Assembly: GCA_010093485.1 (NCBI GenBank)
Contig: MU001499.1
Span: forward strand, 248,001-312,000
Length of the DNA stretch: 64,000 bases
Reading direction: 5' to 3'
From: Karstenula rhodostoma CBS 690.94
Lineage: Eukaryota; Ascomycota; Dothideomycetes; Pleosporales; Didymosphaeriaceae
The translations under genes and the position numbers were made by a program. Under the pieces are notes generated by a model that saw nothing but the letters and a program-made list of their open reading frames with translations, ran no database searches and was not told where the DNA came from. Of the stretch, positions 1-11,669 are shown in pieces (positions within the stretch are counted from its first letter, which is position 1; each line of letters begins with the position of its first letter).

Positions 1-2304
1 GCGCAGGAAAGCCTTTGCGTTGTTAACGGCCATGTCGACGCTGAGCTTGGTGTTCTTGACGTCGAGACCCATCTGGATCCACTTGGGCAGCTGCGTGATC
101 TTCTTGCCGAACCGCTTGTCCGCCAGCACCATGATGCCGTAGTCGTCTTTACCACGGATGACACGACCTAGACACTGTGCGGCGTGCCGCATAGCGTCGA
201 AGGAGAGGAAGTCTGATTCCTTGATGCGGTACGTCTCTCGCAAGAACTCTAATCTAGCCTTGAGAATACGCGACTCGGTGTATTGATAGGGCACGCCCAT
301 GTTGATGACAGTGCGTCCGTAGTGGTGGTCGAAATCGATACCTTCAGACACTTTCCCACGTGCGACGCAGAGTAGGACAGCGCCACGACCGTTGTTACAT
401 GCCGTGCGGAAGGTCTCCAATGCCAGTGATGTTTCTTGCGCATCAGGCGTTTCGACAAGAATGAGCTTGTATTTCCAAACGGTGTCGAGGATGCCCATGC
501 CCTGCCATGAACTGATGATGCTTTCCATGTACAGATATGAGGGGAAGAAGACGACAACACCGTCGGGTGTTAGTTTGCAGAACTCTATCAACAAGCTGCC
601 GAAGTTACGGATGACAGTCATTTCGAGACGGTGTTCGAACGATGAAGTTATTGGGCCTTGATCGCTGCCACGGTCGACGATCATAGGCAGGAAAGTTCTT
701 CGGGATAGGGTCATGGTGAAGGATTCTTGGACGACGGTGTTGAAGTTCAGCATGCGTGGGTACATGTCTAGCGGCGACATGGTACCGGAGGTGACGATGA
801 CGGAAGAGAAGCGCTCAAAAACAGGCTTGATAGCAATAGCAGCATCAAGGCAGGTGAAGTGCAGGACTGGATTAGGCACAGTTGCGGTGGCAGATTCGAA
901 AGGCTCAAGGATAAGGAGAAAGCCTGTCTCGTAGGTAGCGACGAGAGTAGCAAAGGTGGCGACTTCCTGCAATGGCTGGTAGTCTTCGATATTCGTAAGT
1001 TCGAGCGTGCGGACGAGAGATGTGAGGCGTTCGGCGCAAAAGCGGAGGGGCTTGCGTTCGATGAAGGTCAGGTCGCGGAGATGGCTCAGGAAGGAGGGCG
1101 GCGTCTCTGATATGACGTGCAAGACTTTCATTCGGGTCTTGAGGTATTCCACAAAACGTTTTAGGAAGGCTACGAAGTGTTCTGCCCGCCTTATGTTCCC
1201 GGGCACGGCTTCTTTGAGAAGGTCGTCGGGTAGTGCTGGGTTTGCCATGAATGCGTTCTCGTCTCGTGCTTCGTCTGCTGCTCGTAGGCCTTCGACGAGC
1301 TTCGCGTATTCATTCTGTAGTTTCTCGGAGTCGGACTCCTTCATTTGTTTGATCTTTCGATCCAGGTTGTCGACACCACGAGTAGCTTTTCGCAGCGAAT
1401 CTTCGGTAATATCAATGCTGAGAGACTCTATGCACACGTTGTCGATGTTGTGGGCTTCGTCAAAGACCACTATGCAGTCCTTGGACAGTTCTTTCGACAC
1501 GCGCTCTGCAATCTTGGGGTCGAGCAGGTAATGATAGGAATAGATAATGACATTGCAATACGACATCATTCGCCGAGAGGTGAAGTAGGGGCATTGCTTC
1601 TGCTGCTCGCCGTATTGGAGCAAGCCGTCAAAAGTCCAGACACCAGGCGGTATGAGGTTGTGAGGCTCTAACAAGTCAAGATTGTCGTGGTAGACGCATA
1701 GCTCGACATCCTCGCCGCGTTCTTTCTTCTCTTTGACAAAGCCAGCGGTCAAGCTTCGACATCGCGCATCGACGACAGAACCGCTCTTCTCACGCTTGAC
1801 GGAGGGATGGAGGCACAAGTTCTTTCGACTCGTGAGGCCCAGCCCTCTGAACTCTTCTTCGTAGCCCAGCTCCTGCGTGCGGTACTTCATCAATGCCTTC
1901 AGCTCCGCCAAGGCTTTCTCGATCTCGGACATGGTACGTGAGCAATATATTAGTTTCCGGTTTTCAGGATGATATTGCTGGTAGGCTACGATGAGCGAGA
2001 GCAGCGACACAGTTTTACCCGTGCCTGAAGGCATCTCGAGGACGCAGTGGCCGCCAGCGTCCAGCGTGCGCTTGAGGTCACACATGTATGCATACTGCTC
2101 TGGATAGACCCGCGGATACGGGAAGAGCACGGGAAGCTCACTACGAGCGTGTTAGCACGTGTTCTTGTGAGAGCGACGGTGTGGTCAGAGCGGCGACTGC
2201 GCGTCACTCTCGCGATCAGTTCTCGCAATTGGTAGCTGATGAATGGCGTATTTCTTCGCGATGGAATCTGCGCGTAGGGAGACATACTCAATGAAGAACT
2301 TCAT
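1..2304 (-). CDS. RAD3: RAD3/XPD 5'-3' DNA helicase, TFIIH subunit (C-terminus cut by window edge)
   Basis: ATP-dependent helicase of TFIIH, acting in nucleotide excision repair and promoter opening in the nucleus. Exon 1 (2304-2288) encodes MKFFI plus two bases. A 147-bp GT-AG intron (2287-2141) follows, and exon 2 runs open to base 1. The join gives MKFFIDELPVLFPYPRVYPE, the normal family start. Seen in order: Walker A MPSGTGKT; four cysteines in the iron-sulfur region (KNLC, ARC, ELC, KQC); Walker B VFDEAHN; and the motif VI stretch QCLGRVIRGKDDYG near the left edge. 719 codons are present against about 790 in the family, so roughly 70 C-terminal residues lie outside. It is divergent from LTN1, 290 bp apart start to start. 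Confidence 0.97.
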
Positions 2305-2594
2305 GTTGACGGTGGTCCACCCGCGCGAAAGCGTGTCGTGGCGGTGGAGAAGTGCTCGTCCACGTTGGAAGAAAGTGGAGGATCAGCGTTGCCTTCGGAT
2401 GAGGTGCGGCTCTGCGCGTTTTGATCTTACCGCATGTGTGCTAGCGCGCGAACAGGGGTGCCCCGCCAATGTGAGAGGTGCCGTCATCATGGAGCGCATT
2501 TTCACTTGCACCAGACGTTTGTGCTCCTCTCCTTGCTCCCTCCTCCTGTCTGGTGTCGCTCCTTCTCCTCATACATCCGCTCACTCCCGCCACC
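2305..2594. promoter_or_regulatory. Shared divergent promoter region of RAD3 and LTN1
   Basis: The 290 bp between the two start codons must hold both promoters and both 5' leaders. The LTN1 side is pyrimidine-rich (CTCCTCTCC-type runs around 2520-2580), as is common before fungal start codons, and its ATG sits in a good context (CCACCATGA). No TATA box or named operator was identified. The bidirectional role is inferred from geometry only. Confidence 0.5.
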
Positions 2595-5500
2595 ATGAGC
2601 AAGCGACCGAACAGGGCCCAAGCCAGTAGCGCCCGAGCTGCAACCAGCGCGTTCGGTGCCTTCGGTTCCTCGACACCCGCGTTCGGCACGAGCTCGTCAC
2701 AGCTCTCCCACGTCACAGAGCCGCCCGACTTCTCGACCATATCCGACGCCAATGTTGTCGTGTACTTCAAGAACCTGTCCAAGAAAGACAGCACCACCAA
2801 GGCTCGTGCATTGGAAGACTTGCAGGCACATGTCGCCAAGTTGGAAGAGCCAGTAGAGGAGGGGCTGTTGGAAGCATGGGTGCGTGTGCCTCAAGCGTGT
2901 ACATACCGCTCAGGTAGTAATCTATCCTTTTCCGCAGGTCAAAATGTATCCTCGTGCTTCAATAGACAACGGCCGCTTCGTACGGAGTAATGCACACGCT
3001 CTGCAAGGCCAGCTGGCTGCCGCGACCGGCAAGCGGTTCGCAAAGCACATGCCCAAATCTGTCGGCGCATGGTTGTGTGGCCTGTACGATGGCGACCGCT
3101 CCGTAGTGGACGCGACGCAGAACGCGCTGCGCCAGGTCTTCAACACACCAGAAAAGATCCAGAACATCCGCCGCGCATACCAGCAACCCATTCTGGAATA
3201 CTGCCGAGATGCCATTGACCGGGAGACGCCGCAGACGCTCAGTGACGAGCGAACGGTCAGCCCGGATGATGCGGAAGCCAAGTTCAGCAGAGTCATCTCT
3301 GCGTGCATTTCGCTGCTCGGCAGCCTCTTGGCAAACTTGAAGCCCGAGGAAATCTCCAAGCACCAGGCAGATTACGATGGCCTTCTTGGCGACAAGAAGT
3401 TGTGGGAGTTTGCATCGCATAGTGACGCCTCCGTTCGGCGAGCAATCCACAAATTTTTGAGGACATGCTTGGAAAAGCAGCCAGAAGCAGTGAAGAGTCA
3501 TTTGCGGTCGATTAGCAAGGCCTACCTCGCGACTGGGCTTGACTCCGATCAGACTGGGTCTTCAGTAGACTACGTCGATACTCTAGCGTTGCTCACCGCA
3601 GCCTATCCCACGGTATGGACCGACGACTACAGTAGCAAGACGTCGGTCGACCGGAGACTGCGTCAATTCCTGAAGAAGGGCTCACAGGCTGGTCCGCAGC
3701 AGTACTGGAATCGAGTGGCCAGTCTGCTCGAGGCTGTACCTAAAGATGCCCTGCCTTCAAATGCTGCTGACGCTATCAAACTTCTCAGCGCCATGCACGA
3801 TGGCATTTCGAGGAGAGAAGAATCGAGGATTAACCTGGAAGCCGCCTATGGGGCCTATCTTGGACTTTCCCGGTCACTTTGCGCTGATCTATCCAACGAC
3901 GATCAGACCAAGGTACTAGAAGACATGTTGCTCCCTATAATAGCACAGCATTTACGACCTTCTCCAGAAACCAGCGATTGGAGCGTGCCACCAAATGCCT
4001 CTCACCTTGTGGCCAAAGCCACGGTTGTTGGCGACATGCCAAAAATCTTGGAGACCACGTGGCCAAACTATACTGCGCAGCTCGTTAACGATATCAAGGT
4101 CTCAGCTCCGGAGCAATCTAAAGATTATGAAAAATCTCAAAGTGCTGTGATACAGAAGGGCTCGCGGCTTGCTGCACTACAGAAGCAAGTGCTGGAAGGG
4201 CAAGGCAGCACACAACTACGTGCATTGTTTCAACGTTCCTGCATTTCCGTCACCCAGGAAGCATTGTCTGTCGTTTCCAACCGAAACGGTAAACCATATG
4301 GAGCAGCAGGTGTCATAGCCGAGCTTCTACACCGTGACCGCGAAATGGTGCTTGCTGAGAAAGAGATTGCTGATGATCTCGAGAAGTTTATTGGTTCGGA
4401 ACTGCCAAGACTGATTCTCACGCCATCTTCGTCACATTTGGTGGACATTCTCTACTCCTTGTCCGATTACCCCTCGTTCGGACAGGCCTGGGCAGCGACG
4501 CTGAAGGCTATTCTTGAAGGATCAGATTCTCCCACAAGGACTAAGGCTCTTGAAACACTTCTGACTTCACGCAAAGTCCCCAAGTCATTCGATCTTGCAT
4601 TGAGCGACTCGTCTCTGCAAGGGTACATCAAGTCGAGTGTTCGCGACGCACTGACGGGGTCTACGGAGTGGGATGCGTTCCATCGCATTCTGCAGTCCCC
4701 TGCGAAAATTCTAGCTCCTGAAACTACCGACGATATCCTGTCGTACATGACCCAGTCACTGTCAATATCACAAGAGGCTCCATACGCCCTGCAAGGCCTT
4801 CGACAGATTGTCAGACAGAATCCGTCACTACTAAAGGACTTCCTCTCTACCCAGCAAGGTTCAGGACTCCTGCAAAGCTTGCTGTTGGCATCAGAGTCGG
4901 GCGATGAAACAATATCTCGAGATGCCGCTGCCGTCAACGCGTCCATACAGACGGTACTCACTGCTGGATCGGACACGAAGCAGTCTGTATATGGACTTCT
5001 TCAGCAAGGACTCAAAGAAGCAACGCAGACATCCGTGTCAGTGGAGACTTTGGTCGAGCTCGCCAAACAGCTCGTGAAGCCCGGAAGCACTTGGGACGAC
5101 ATTGCAGGTGTCTTCCCTAGCACTGACGACTGGGATGCAGCATTAGCACCTTTCCTAGATACTGCACCGAAGATATCATTGGCGATAGCCAATCCCCTCG
5201 GCGGTGCGGTTTACCTAGTTAAACAGGACCAAAGCAAATCTCCAACAAAGATCTCGCGTGATGCTGATGGATACTCTTCCGCCTACCGTATCACGCAGTA
5301 CGTCACACGACTTTTTAAAGACACAGATGTCTTTCCCGTAGACAAGGTGCCCTCAGACGTCAGGGATGCCTTCCTGCGCAACATTGCGCTGACAATCCAG
5401 CTGGCCGATGACAACCTTGGTCTGGCCGGTGCTAACGGGCTCTGGGCCGATTATAATCCAGATGTGGAGGCTGATGCTATCTCGTTCATGGCCGATGCCC

Positions 5501-7646
5501 AGCGCTTTGTGAACGAAGAACTCAAGCTCATGAAAGGAACCCGTGGGTCTGAGTCGAGTGACTTTCTGCTCGATTGGGCTTTGTCGCTTTTGTCAAAGAT
5601 TGAACCCGAGGCATCTCCCAAGTCTTACTACTCAGCACGCACTTACAGTGTATTGGTTTCTGATGCTCTAGAAATCTACGGCTGGCGAAACACAGAAACC
5701 GCGAAGCTTCAAGATACGTTGAAGACTATTCGCAGAGGCAAAGGTGAGTATCCTCATGATAATGCTTGAACCTCCATTAATACTGGGTACAGAAATCTTT
5801 CCTCTAATAGGCCTGCTCAACTCCTTTAAAGAACAGTTCGCGGCCTCGAAGTCATGCGAAAGGATGTGTAACGAGCTTGTGGCAGATCTTACAGGTCTGG
5901 ATATCGAACAGAAACCAGACGAAGGTAATTCTGTTATGCTTCTTGAGGCGCCGATGTGGCTAAAACGAAGCAGGTCTCCAGCAGCTTGTACTACTGAACC
6001 ACCTTTTCAACGGGCAAGAAGATATTGCACACAGCATTGCCAAACAACGCTTGATCTTCTATGTCAAGCACGTGATACCATGGTTGTCGAACAACAACGG
6101 TGCTTTTCCTCTTCGCGCCGAAGTCTGCCGTGCGCTTACCGTGTTGTTACCGCTGATGAGCGACCTCTATGGCGAGCACTGGGGCGAGATTCTCAATGCT
6201 TTGGGTGACAGCTGGGCGGCCACTTCTGAACTTCAGGAGACTGAGTCTGGAGTGAACAGGTATGACCACCGCAGGAATACTGGGCGACGATGCTAACTAA
6301 AAAACAGCCCGATACCCTTTGTTCACGCCTCTCTCAAGCTATATGCTCAGCTGCGTACTTTGACACAGACCGAAGACCCGAACGATGACCTCGTCGATGT
6401 TTGGAAGGAGACCGAACAAGCCATCGCGAACGGCCTGGTCAACCTCCTCAAACACTCGCAACACTTCCCTGACGAATTTCACCAACCTTTGAAGATGGTT
6501 AACGACGTCCTAGCTCGACAAATCGCAAAGGTGCCCCTCGAGCACCTAGAGTCGACCGAGGATCTCTTCCCGCTTCTGTACGTGGAATCGCAACCAGTAC
6601 AGCAGACGGCCTTCAACATCCTCCACAAGCAAATCCCAGCCGCTCAGGAGCAGATATCCATTGACTCCGCCCTCGAGAAGACCACCGCCCGCCTGCCGGA
6701 AGAGCTCCTCTCCCTAATCCTCGAAGCGCCCACCGTCGCCGCCGTCGCCGACGCCAACTTCGAGCGCAGCATCCCGCTCCCCCTGCGCGGCTACCTCCTT
6801 TCCTGGCTCCTTGTCTTCGACCATCTCGCCCACTCGTCGTTCAAAGTAAAGAATGACTACGTCGACCACATCAAGACCGGTGCCTACCTCCCGGGCCTGC
6901 TCGACTTTGCCTTCGACTTCCTCGGCCACGCACACAACAAGCCCGTCGACATTTCCCGTCTCGACCCCACCACCTACGAGCCCGACATCGAGCTCCCGCG
7001 CCGGGACGCCCACTGGCTGCTCACACACATCTACTACCTGTGTCTGCTACACCTCCCTTCGCTCACAAAATCCTGGTACATCGACTGCAAGTCGCGCCCC
7101 ATCGTCGTAACCCTCGAGCCCTGGACCGAAAAGCACATCTCCCCGCCGGTAATAACCTCGGCGCTGTCCTCGGTTCAATCCTGGGCCGACACGCTCCCGG
7201 AAGACGAGCCCTTCGCCGTCAAAATCGCGCCACGCGCCCACGAGATAACAACCACGTACGCCATCGACGACGCAACTATGGCGATGCGATTAACGCTCCC
7301 ACCGTCCTTCCCCCTCGCCCCCGCCCGCATCGAAGGCCTCTCCCGCGTTGCCGTCAATGAGCAGAAGTGGCAGTCGTGGCTGCGCACGTCGCTGGGGGCG
7401 ATTACCATCTTCAACGGGTCCATCATCGATGCGCTAACGACGTTTAAGCGGAATGTCGAGGGCGCGATGAAGGGGCAGACGGAGTGTGCGATTTGTTATA
7501 GCGTTGTGGGGAGCGATAAGAGATTGCCGGATAAGAGGTGCAGTACGTGTAGGAATTTATTCCATGGGGGGTGTTTGTTTAAGTGGTTTAAGAGTAGTGG
7601 GAGTAGTAGCTGCCCGTTGTGTAGGAATCCGTTTAACTATGGTTAG
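2595..7646 (+). CDS. LTN1: E3 ubiquitin ligase listerin (Ltn1/Rkr1), ribosome quality control
   Basis: Ubiquitinates stalled nascent chains on 60S subunits in ribosome-associated quality control (cytosol). Five exons: 2595-2879, 2938-5743, 5793-5924, 5974-6259, 6308-7646. They sum to 4848 nt, 1615 aa, in frame across every junction. The last intron has a clear TGCTAAC branch site. The N-terminal stretch around the first splice (EAWVKMYPRASIDNGR) is typical of the family, the middle is a long HEAT/ARM-like helical region, and residues 1563-1615 form a RING-CH domain with CAIC, CSTC, H..C and CPLC. Length matches fungal listerins. An in-frame upstream extension exists but lacks support, so the ATG at 2595 is chosen. 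Confidence 0.96.
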
Positions 7647-8006
7647 GTGGATAGGGGTGAGGGTGAGGGTGTAGAGTTTGAGGTTTAGTAGCGAGAACGA
7701 TTGGGACAGATAGGCTCGTTCTGGACGGTTTGCTTAAATGTGAAGAGGTTTATGTGATGACTCTCGAGAACGTGCTCGTGCTTGTTGATGTTACGGTTGG
7801 CTTGGCAGGCTCACCTGCTCTTGTGATTGGTCGTCTACGACGTACAAACGGATTGTAGGTGTGATCATTTGCCCTTGCACTTTTGAGCCGCACGGCTGGG
7901 TTTTCAGGAAGGAGCCGGGTCTCTTCCAAAGTCCATTGGTCTCTTTTCCCAGTTCGAGTTTGCTAAGCGTGTGACCACAACCCAGGCGCGGCCTCAGAGA
8001 GCAGTA
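7647..8006. other. Intergenic, no gene seen
   Basis: 360 bp between LTN1 and the serine hydrolase, presumably the LTN1 3' end and the next promoter. Reading frames here are short and not protein-like. Confidence 0.6.
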
Positions 8007-9774
8007 ATGGTACGCCACTTTGTCCGTGTTCTCGAGCCCTACTGATATGATGAACCCTTTGGAAGGCTCCTAACACTTCTGAAATCACCGAAAAGCTCAA
8101 CAGGCGCATACCGACCTTCCAGGAACTGCAGTCGCTGACCCAACAGCCCGCCGTTTCGATAGGAGTATTGCATAATGGCCACAAAGTCTTCACATACAAC
8201 AACGGACAAAAGGACGTTGACGACAAAGAAAGCTGTCCCGATGAAAACACTGTGTGCTGCATTGCTTCCCTAACTAAACAACTGGTAGCCGGCACCATGT
8301 CCACCTTGGTAGCCGACGCGAAGCTGGGCTGGGACACTCGACTATCAACGATACTTCCAGGGTTTGCTAATTACTCTGACCGGGTTTTGGGCGAAAGGAT
8401 TACGGTAAAAGATATACTGTCCCATCGCAGCGACCTCAACAGCCTTGACATCCTTGTGCAAGGCATCAAGGGCAAGGTCAACCTCGACAAAGACGAGATA
8501 CTGGATTTTGCAGGCGCACTCCCTGCTGCGAGCGAGTTTCGCTCTAATTTCACATACTGTAACTTTGGATACTCACTAGCAGGCGAAGTTATTGAACAGG
8601 TGTCTGGACGCCCGTGGACCGAGGTCTTCGCTGATCGGGGTTTGAAACCTCTACACATGACTCGAACTTTCTGTTATCGGGATATCCATGAGACGGACCA
8701 GAACATTGCCAAGCCTTACAATATTCTTACCGACGGGACAGCGGTGGAAGTGCCTGCCCCAGCACTTGACGGTGTCAATGGTGCAGCAGGTGCCATACGC
8801 AGCACTGTGAATGACTTACTTCGGTGGTCCAAAGCTCTCATGAGCGTAAGTTGAATCGCGAGCACTCGTTTGGAACACGGACGCCACTGATACCCATGGC
8901 GCCTTCTAGAACACGCCTTCTCCGTACATCGAAGAGCGCGATGACCCTGCAGAAAAGACCGCCAATGGCTACCTCGACGTCACCATACCTAAGACCGCTT
9001 CCCTCGCGGACATATTGCGAGGAACAGTCATCATGAACCCAGACGCACCTAGCGAGCACACCTACTCAATGGGGCTCGTACGCCAATCCACACCCGCCAT
9101 CCTAGGAAGTATCTCACCAAACCGAACCTTTGCAAATCCGATCGTCGGTACCGAAACACCCTCAATACGGATCTTCTCGCATCACGGAGACTTCGACGGG
9201 GCGACGTGCTCTCTCTACATATGTCCCCGCACGACTTCCGCAGTCGTGGTGTTATCCAATGCGAAAGGGCTCAGCGATGCTACGGACTGGATAGCGCAGG
9301 ACATCATACAGGCCTTGTTCGATCTAGCGCCACGTGTCGATGTCGTAAGAGCAGCGCGGTTTTGTAGGATGCGCTATGGCGCTTGGTTCAGGGAGGAGAT
9401 CGTAGAGCCACTTACGGCGAGGCGGGAAGCGGTCGGGGATAATCCATCTCGGGGGGGGTTTCATAGGCGAATACCAGTTGCGTGGGTACGAAAGGTTTCG
9501 CTTGGTGATTAAGCCGCATAAGTACGAGGTTAAGAAGATGGTGATCCTTGTTAATGGGAAGGAGGCACAGCGGCATGTACTATCTCATTATCACTTCGAT
9601 GTTTGGGAATTTGTGCCGGGTTCTTACGATGAGTTTATACGGGATGGATATGGTCCTTATGAAGCTGCGGAAGAGTTTCTACTTTCGTTTCAGAGGGGGA
9701 GCGGTGGAGAGGTTAGTTCTGTGGTATGGCGTATTGGCGGTGACGATGTAGTGTTCATGAGAACTATGTTGTGA
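8007..9774 (+). CDS. Beta-lactamase-fold serine hydrolase (class C/PBP-like), frame broken at a G8 run
   Basis: Serine hydrolase of the beta-lactamase/esterase family; the substrate cannot be read from sequence. The Ser-x-x-Lys motif is seen in IASLTKQLV, followed by a Tyr-x-Asn (YCNFGYSLAGEV). Proposed exons: ATG alone at 8007-8009, an intron (GTACGC, branch CTACTGAT), 8066-8845, an intron 8846-8909 (GTAAGT...TAG), then from 8910 onward. The frame runs to a homopolymer of eight G at 9451-9458; beyond it the protein-like sequence (IGEYQLRGYERF...) continues one base out of phase to a stop at 9774. Either the copy is frameshifted or the assembly has one G too many. The single-codon first exon is the weakest part. 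A C-terminal domain after the catalytic domain is usual for this group. Confidence 0.75.
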
Positions 9775-10308
9775 AGGAGTTGGCCGTGCCAAAGTGTAGT
9801 GTCTAATATGGAGGTGTGGTGCGGGCATCACTCGTCGTCGGATGTTTAGAAAGGCCCGGGTAAAGGCTAGCTACTTAGGAACAGTGTGTGAATGTCAACC
9901 AATTAATATTCGGTCTTTTTCACAAGTACCTGTCAGGAGGGCTCTGCTGTCGTAGTGTATTTTTTTGTGTCTTGGAACGGTAGACTCCCTGCTCTGTTCT
10001 TAGCCCCTGCATGGAACAACGGAAAAGTGCGGTGCAAACGACGAGAAAAATCATTAGATCATATATCTCCTCGCCCACTGAAGTCAAATTCATGCATACT
10101 GGAATAGACCGCCACACAATCCTTCTCTGTCCGTACTACCATGACTCTAACAAGCATGTGAGGTTGAAATGTTTGCGCCGCCTACACGCTAACACTGGCG
10201 GGGAAGGTAGCGCAGCGCAGGATGGGACTGCACCTTCCCCCATAACAACCCGCTCTTCCCCACCGCGCATTTCATCGCCGTACTGCCTTTGCGCTTCGTC
10301 CACACTCC
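9775..10308. other. Intergenic, convergent 3' ends
   Basis: 534 bp between two convergent genes. No gene, RNA or repeat was recognised. Confidence 0.5.
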
Positions 10309-10935
10309 TTAGCAAACCGACGACAACGCCGCGTTGCCCTTGGTCATGCTGTTCTTGCTGAGTTCGTCACCTCCCGATCGAATACTCACTGCTGCTGCCC
10401 ACCGCAGTCCAGCCAAGTAGCTCAAGAAAAGGCTGATATTCACGGCCACGGGCATTATCACCAGTGCCGTATCCAACATATCGAACGCTCCAATATAAGC
10501 CCACAGCAGCGCTAGCAACCATCCTATGACTAGTATGTGGGTGTGGAACTTGGATCTCGACGTTAAGGCAACGTGTAGCCGACGAAGCGCAAGGTGATAG
10601 GCGACGACGGCGGCTACGAGGAGCTCTGGACTTGGTTCTCGAAAGAGCAAGGAAGGGCGTTCTGCGTACCACTGCGTATTTGTCAGTGTCTGGTAGTTCA
10701 TACAGGCGGAGATACAACGTACGGGCTTGGTCGGATCCTGTCGGTGAGACGCAGCATATCCTCTGTATAGAAAGAGGGTCATCTCTTTTGATGGCAAGTA
10801 GCTTCCGAAGAAGCTGTCAAAGCTACCGCCTCCACGACGCTGGAACGTGGAGTAATCCGACAACAGAGCGGTACATAAGACGCCAACAGTGACGGCAACG
10901 ATGTGTTTGAGCACTCTACACGCTTGAGAAGACAT
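10309..10935 (-). CDS. Small four-helix membrane protein, unknown function
   Basis: Not recognised by name. Four hydrophobic segments are visible: HIVAVTVGVLCTALLS near the N-terminus, ELLVAAVVAYHLAL, HILVIGWLLALLWAYIGAF and ALVIMPVAVNISLFLSYLAG. The start is placed at MSSQACRVLKH (10935); the frame is open further upstream but that part is not protein-like. A 51-bp segment (10722-10672) begins GTACGT, holds ACTGAC and ends GCAG. It is probably an intron even though it is a multiple of three and has no stop. Splicing it joins DPTKP to WYAERP and gives 191 aa. Retaining it would give 208 aa. It is divergent from the 521-aa membrane protein at 11670. Confidence 0.6.
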   Translation of the reverse strand: MSSQACRVLKHIVAVTVGVLCTALLSDYSTFQRRGGGSFDSFFGSYLPSKEMTLFLYRGYAASHRQDPTKPVRCISACMNYQTLTNTQWYAERPSLLFREPSPELLVAAVVAYHLALRRLHVALTSRSKFHTHILVIGWLLALLWAYIGAFDMLDTALVIMPVAVNISLFLSYLAGLRWAAAVSIRSGGDELSKNSMTKGNAALSSVC

Positions 10936-11669
10936 GATATCGCTGGGGTGGTCGAAGCCTGGTCGTAGCTGGATACTCTGCGTCGGCGTCAAGGTGTCCC
11001 CAAACCCTTCCTTCCAACTGAGGTCTTTGTGTGATATCGGGCCCTGGTATGTGTCCTCGACATTCTCCCATGTATGCAAGAGAAAGGTGCAGTGGCTCCT
11101 GGCCTCAGAAAGCGTTGATTCTGCAAGCTCTTCGTGTTGGATACTTGGGCAGCTGAGCAAGCGCATCCTGATCGCAAGGCTGACGACAGCGCAGAGCGGC
11201 CTGTGTCTCCAAGACAATCTCGTGACGTTATTCGAATCGAAGCAGACGTGAACAATATCGAGTCAAAGTAGTTATGGATTGTCTTTGGAAGCTCAAGAAG
11301 ATCGAAACGTAGCCTTGTGAGTGAAGATGGCAATGAGGGGTCACTGCACTGCCACCAGCTTGGCACCGCTGATTCCGATAACCCACCAAATTGTGCCTGG
11401 ACGAAAACCCTCGACCTTACAGTACGCCTCTCTTCCCAGAAGATCTAGTTGTTTCTATCCCTTGTCTCCGTCTCTCCTTGCCACTATTTGGTCTCAAGTA
11501 GGATGTGCACCGCAAAATCGGTGCAATATGATCGCTAACTGCTCATAGAGTCCATAGCCTTAGCGGTCGGGCTGAGGGCTTGCTCTACGTCGAGACTAGC
11601 TCTTCCACCGCCCGCGGCCGCGTGCAATCTGCTCTTCGTTCGCTCGCCCGGGAAATCCAAGCTCCGAAG
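10936..11669. other. Divergent intergenic region
   Basis: 734 bp separating two divergently transcribed membrane-protein genes. An open frame on the minus strand continues upstream of 10935 to 11217 without recognisable domains. It could be 5' leader or a longer N-terminus. Nothing else was seen. Confidence 0.4.

Noticed and set aside
2922..3501. Minus-strand frames of 145 and 180 codons
   Set aside because: Opposite strand of LTN1 exon 2, no domain, codon pattern follows the real gene.
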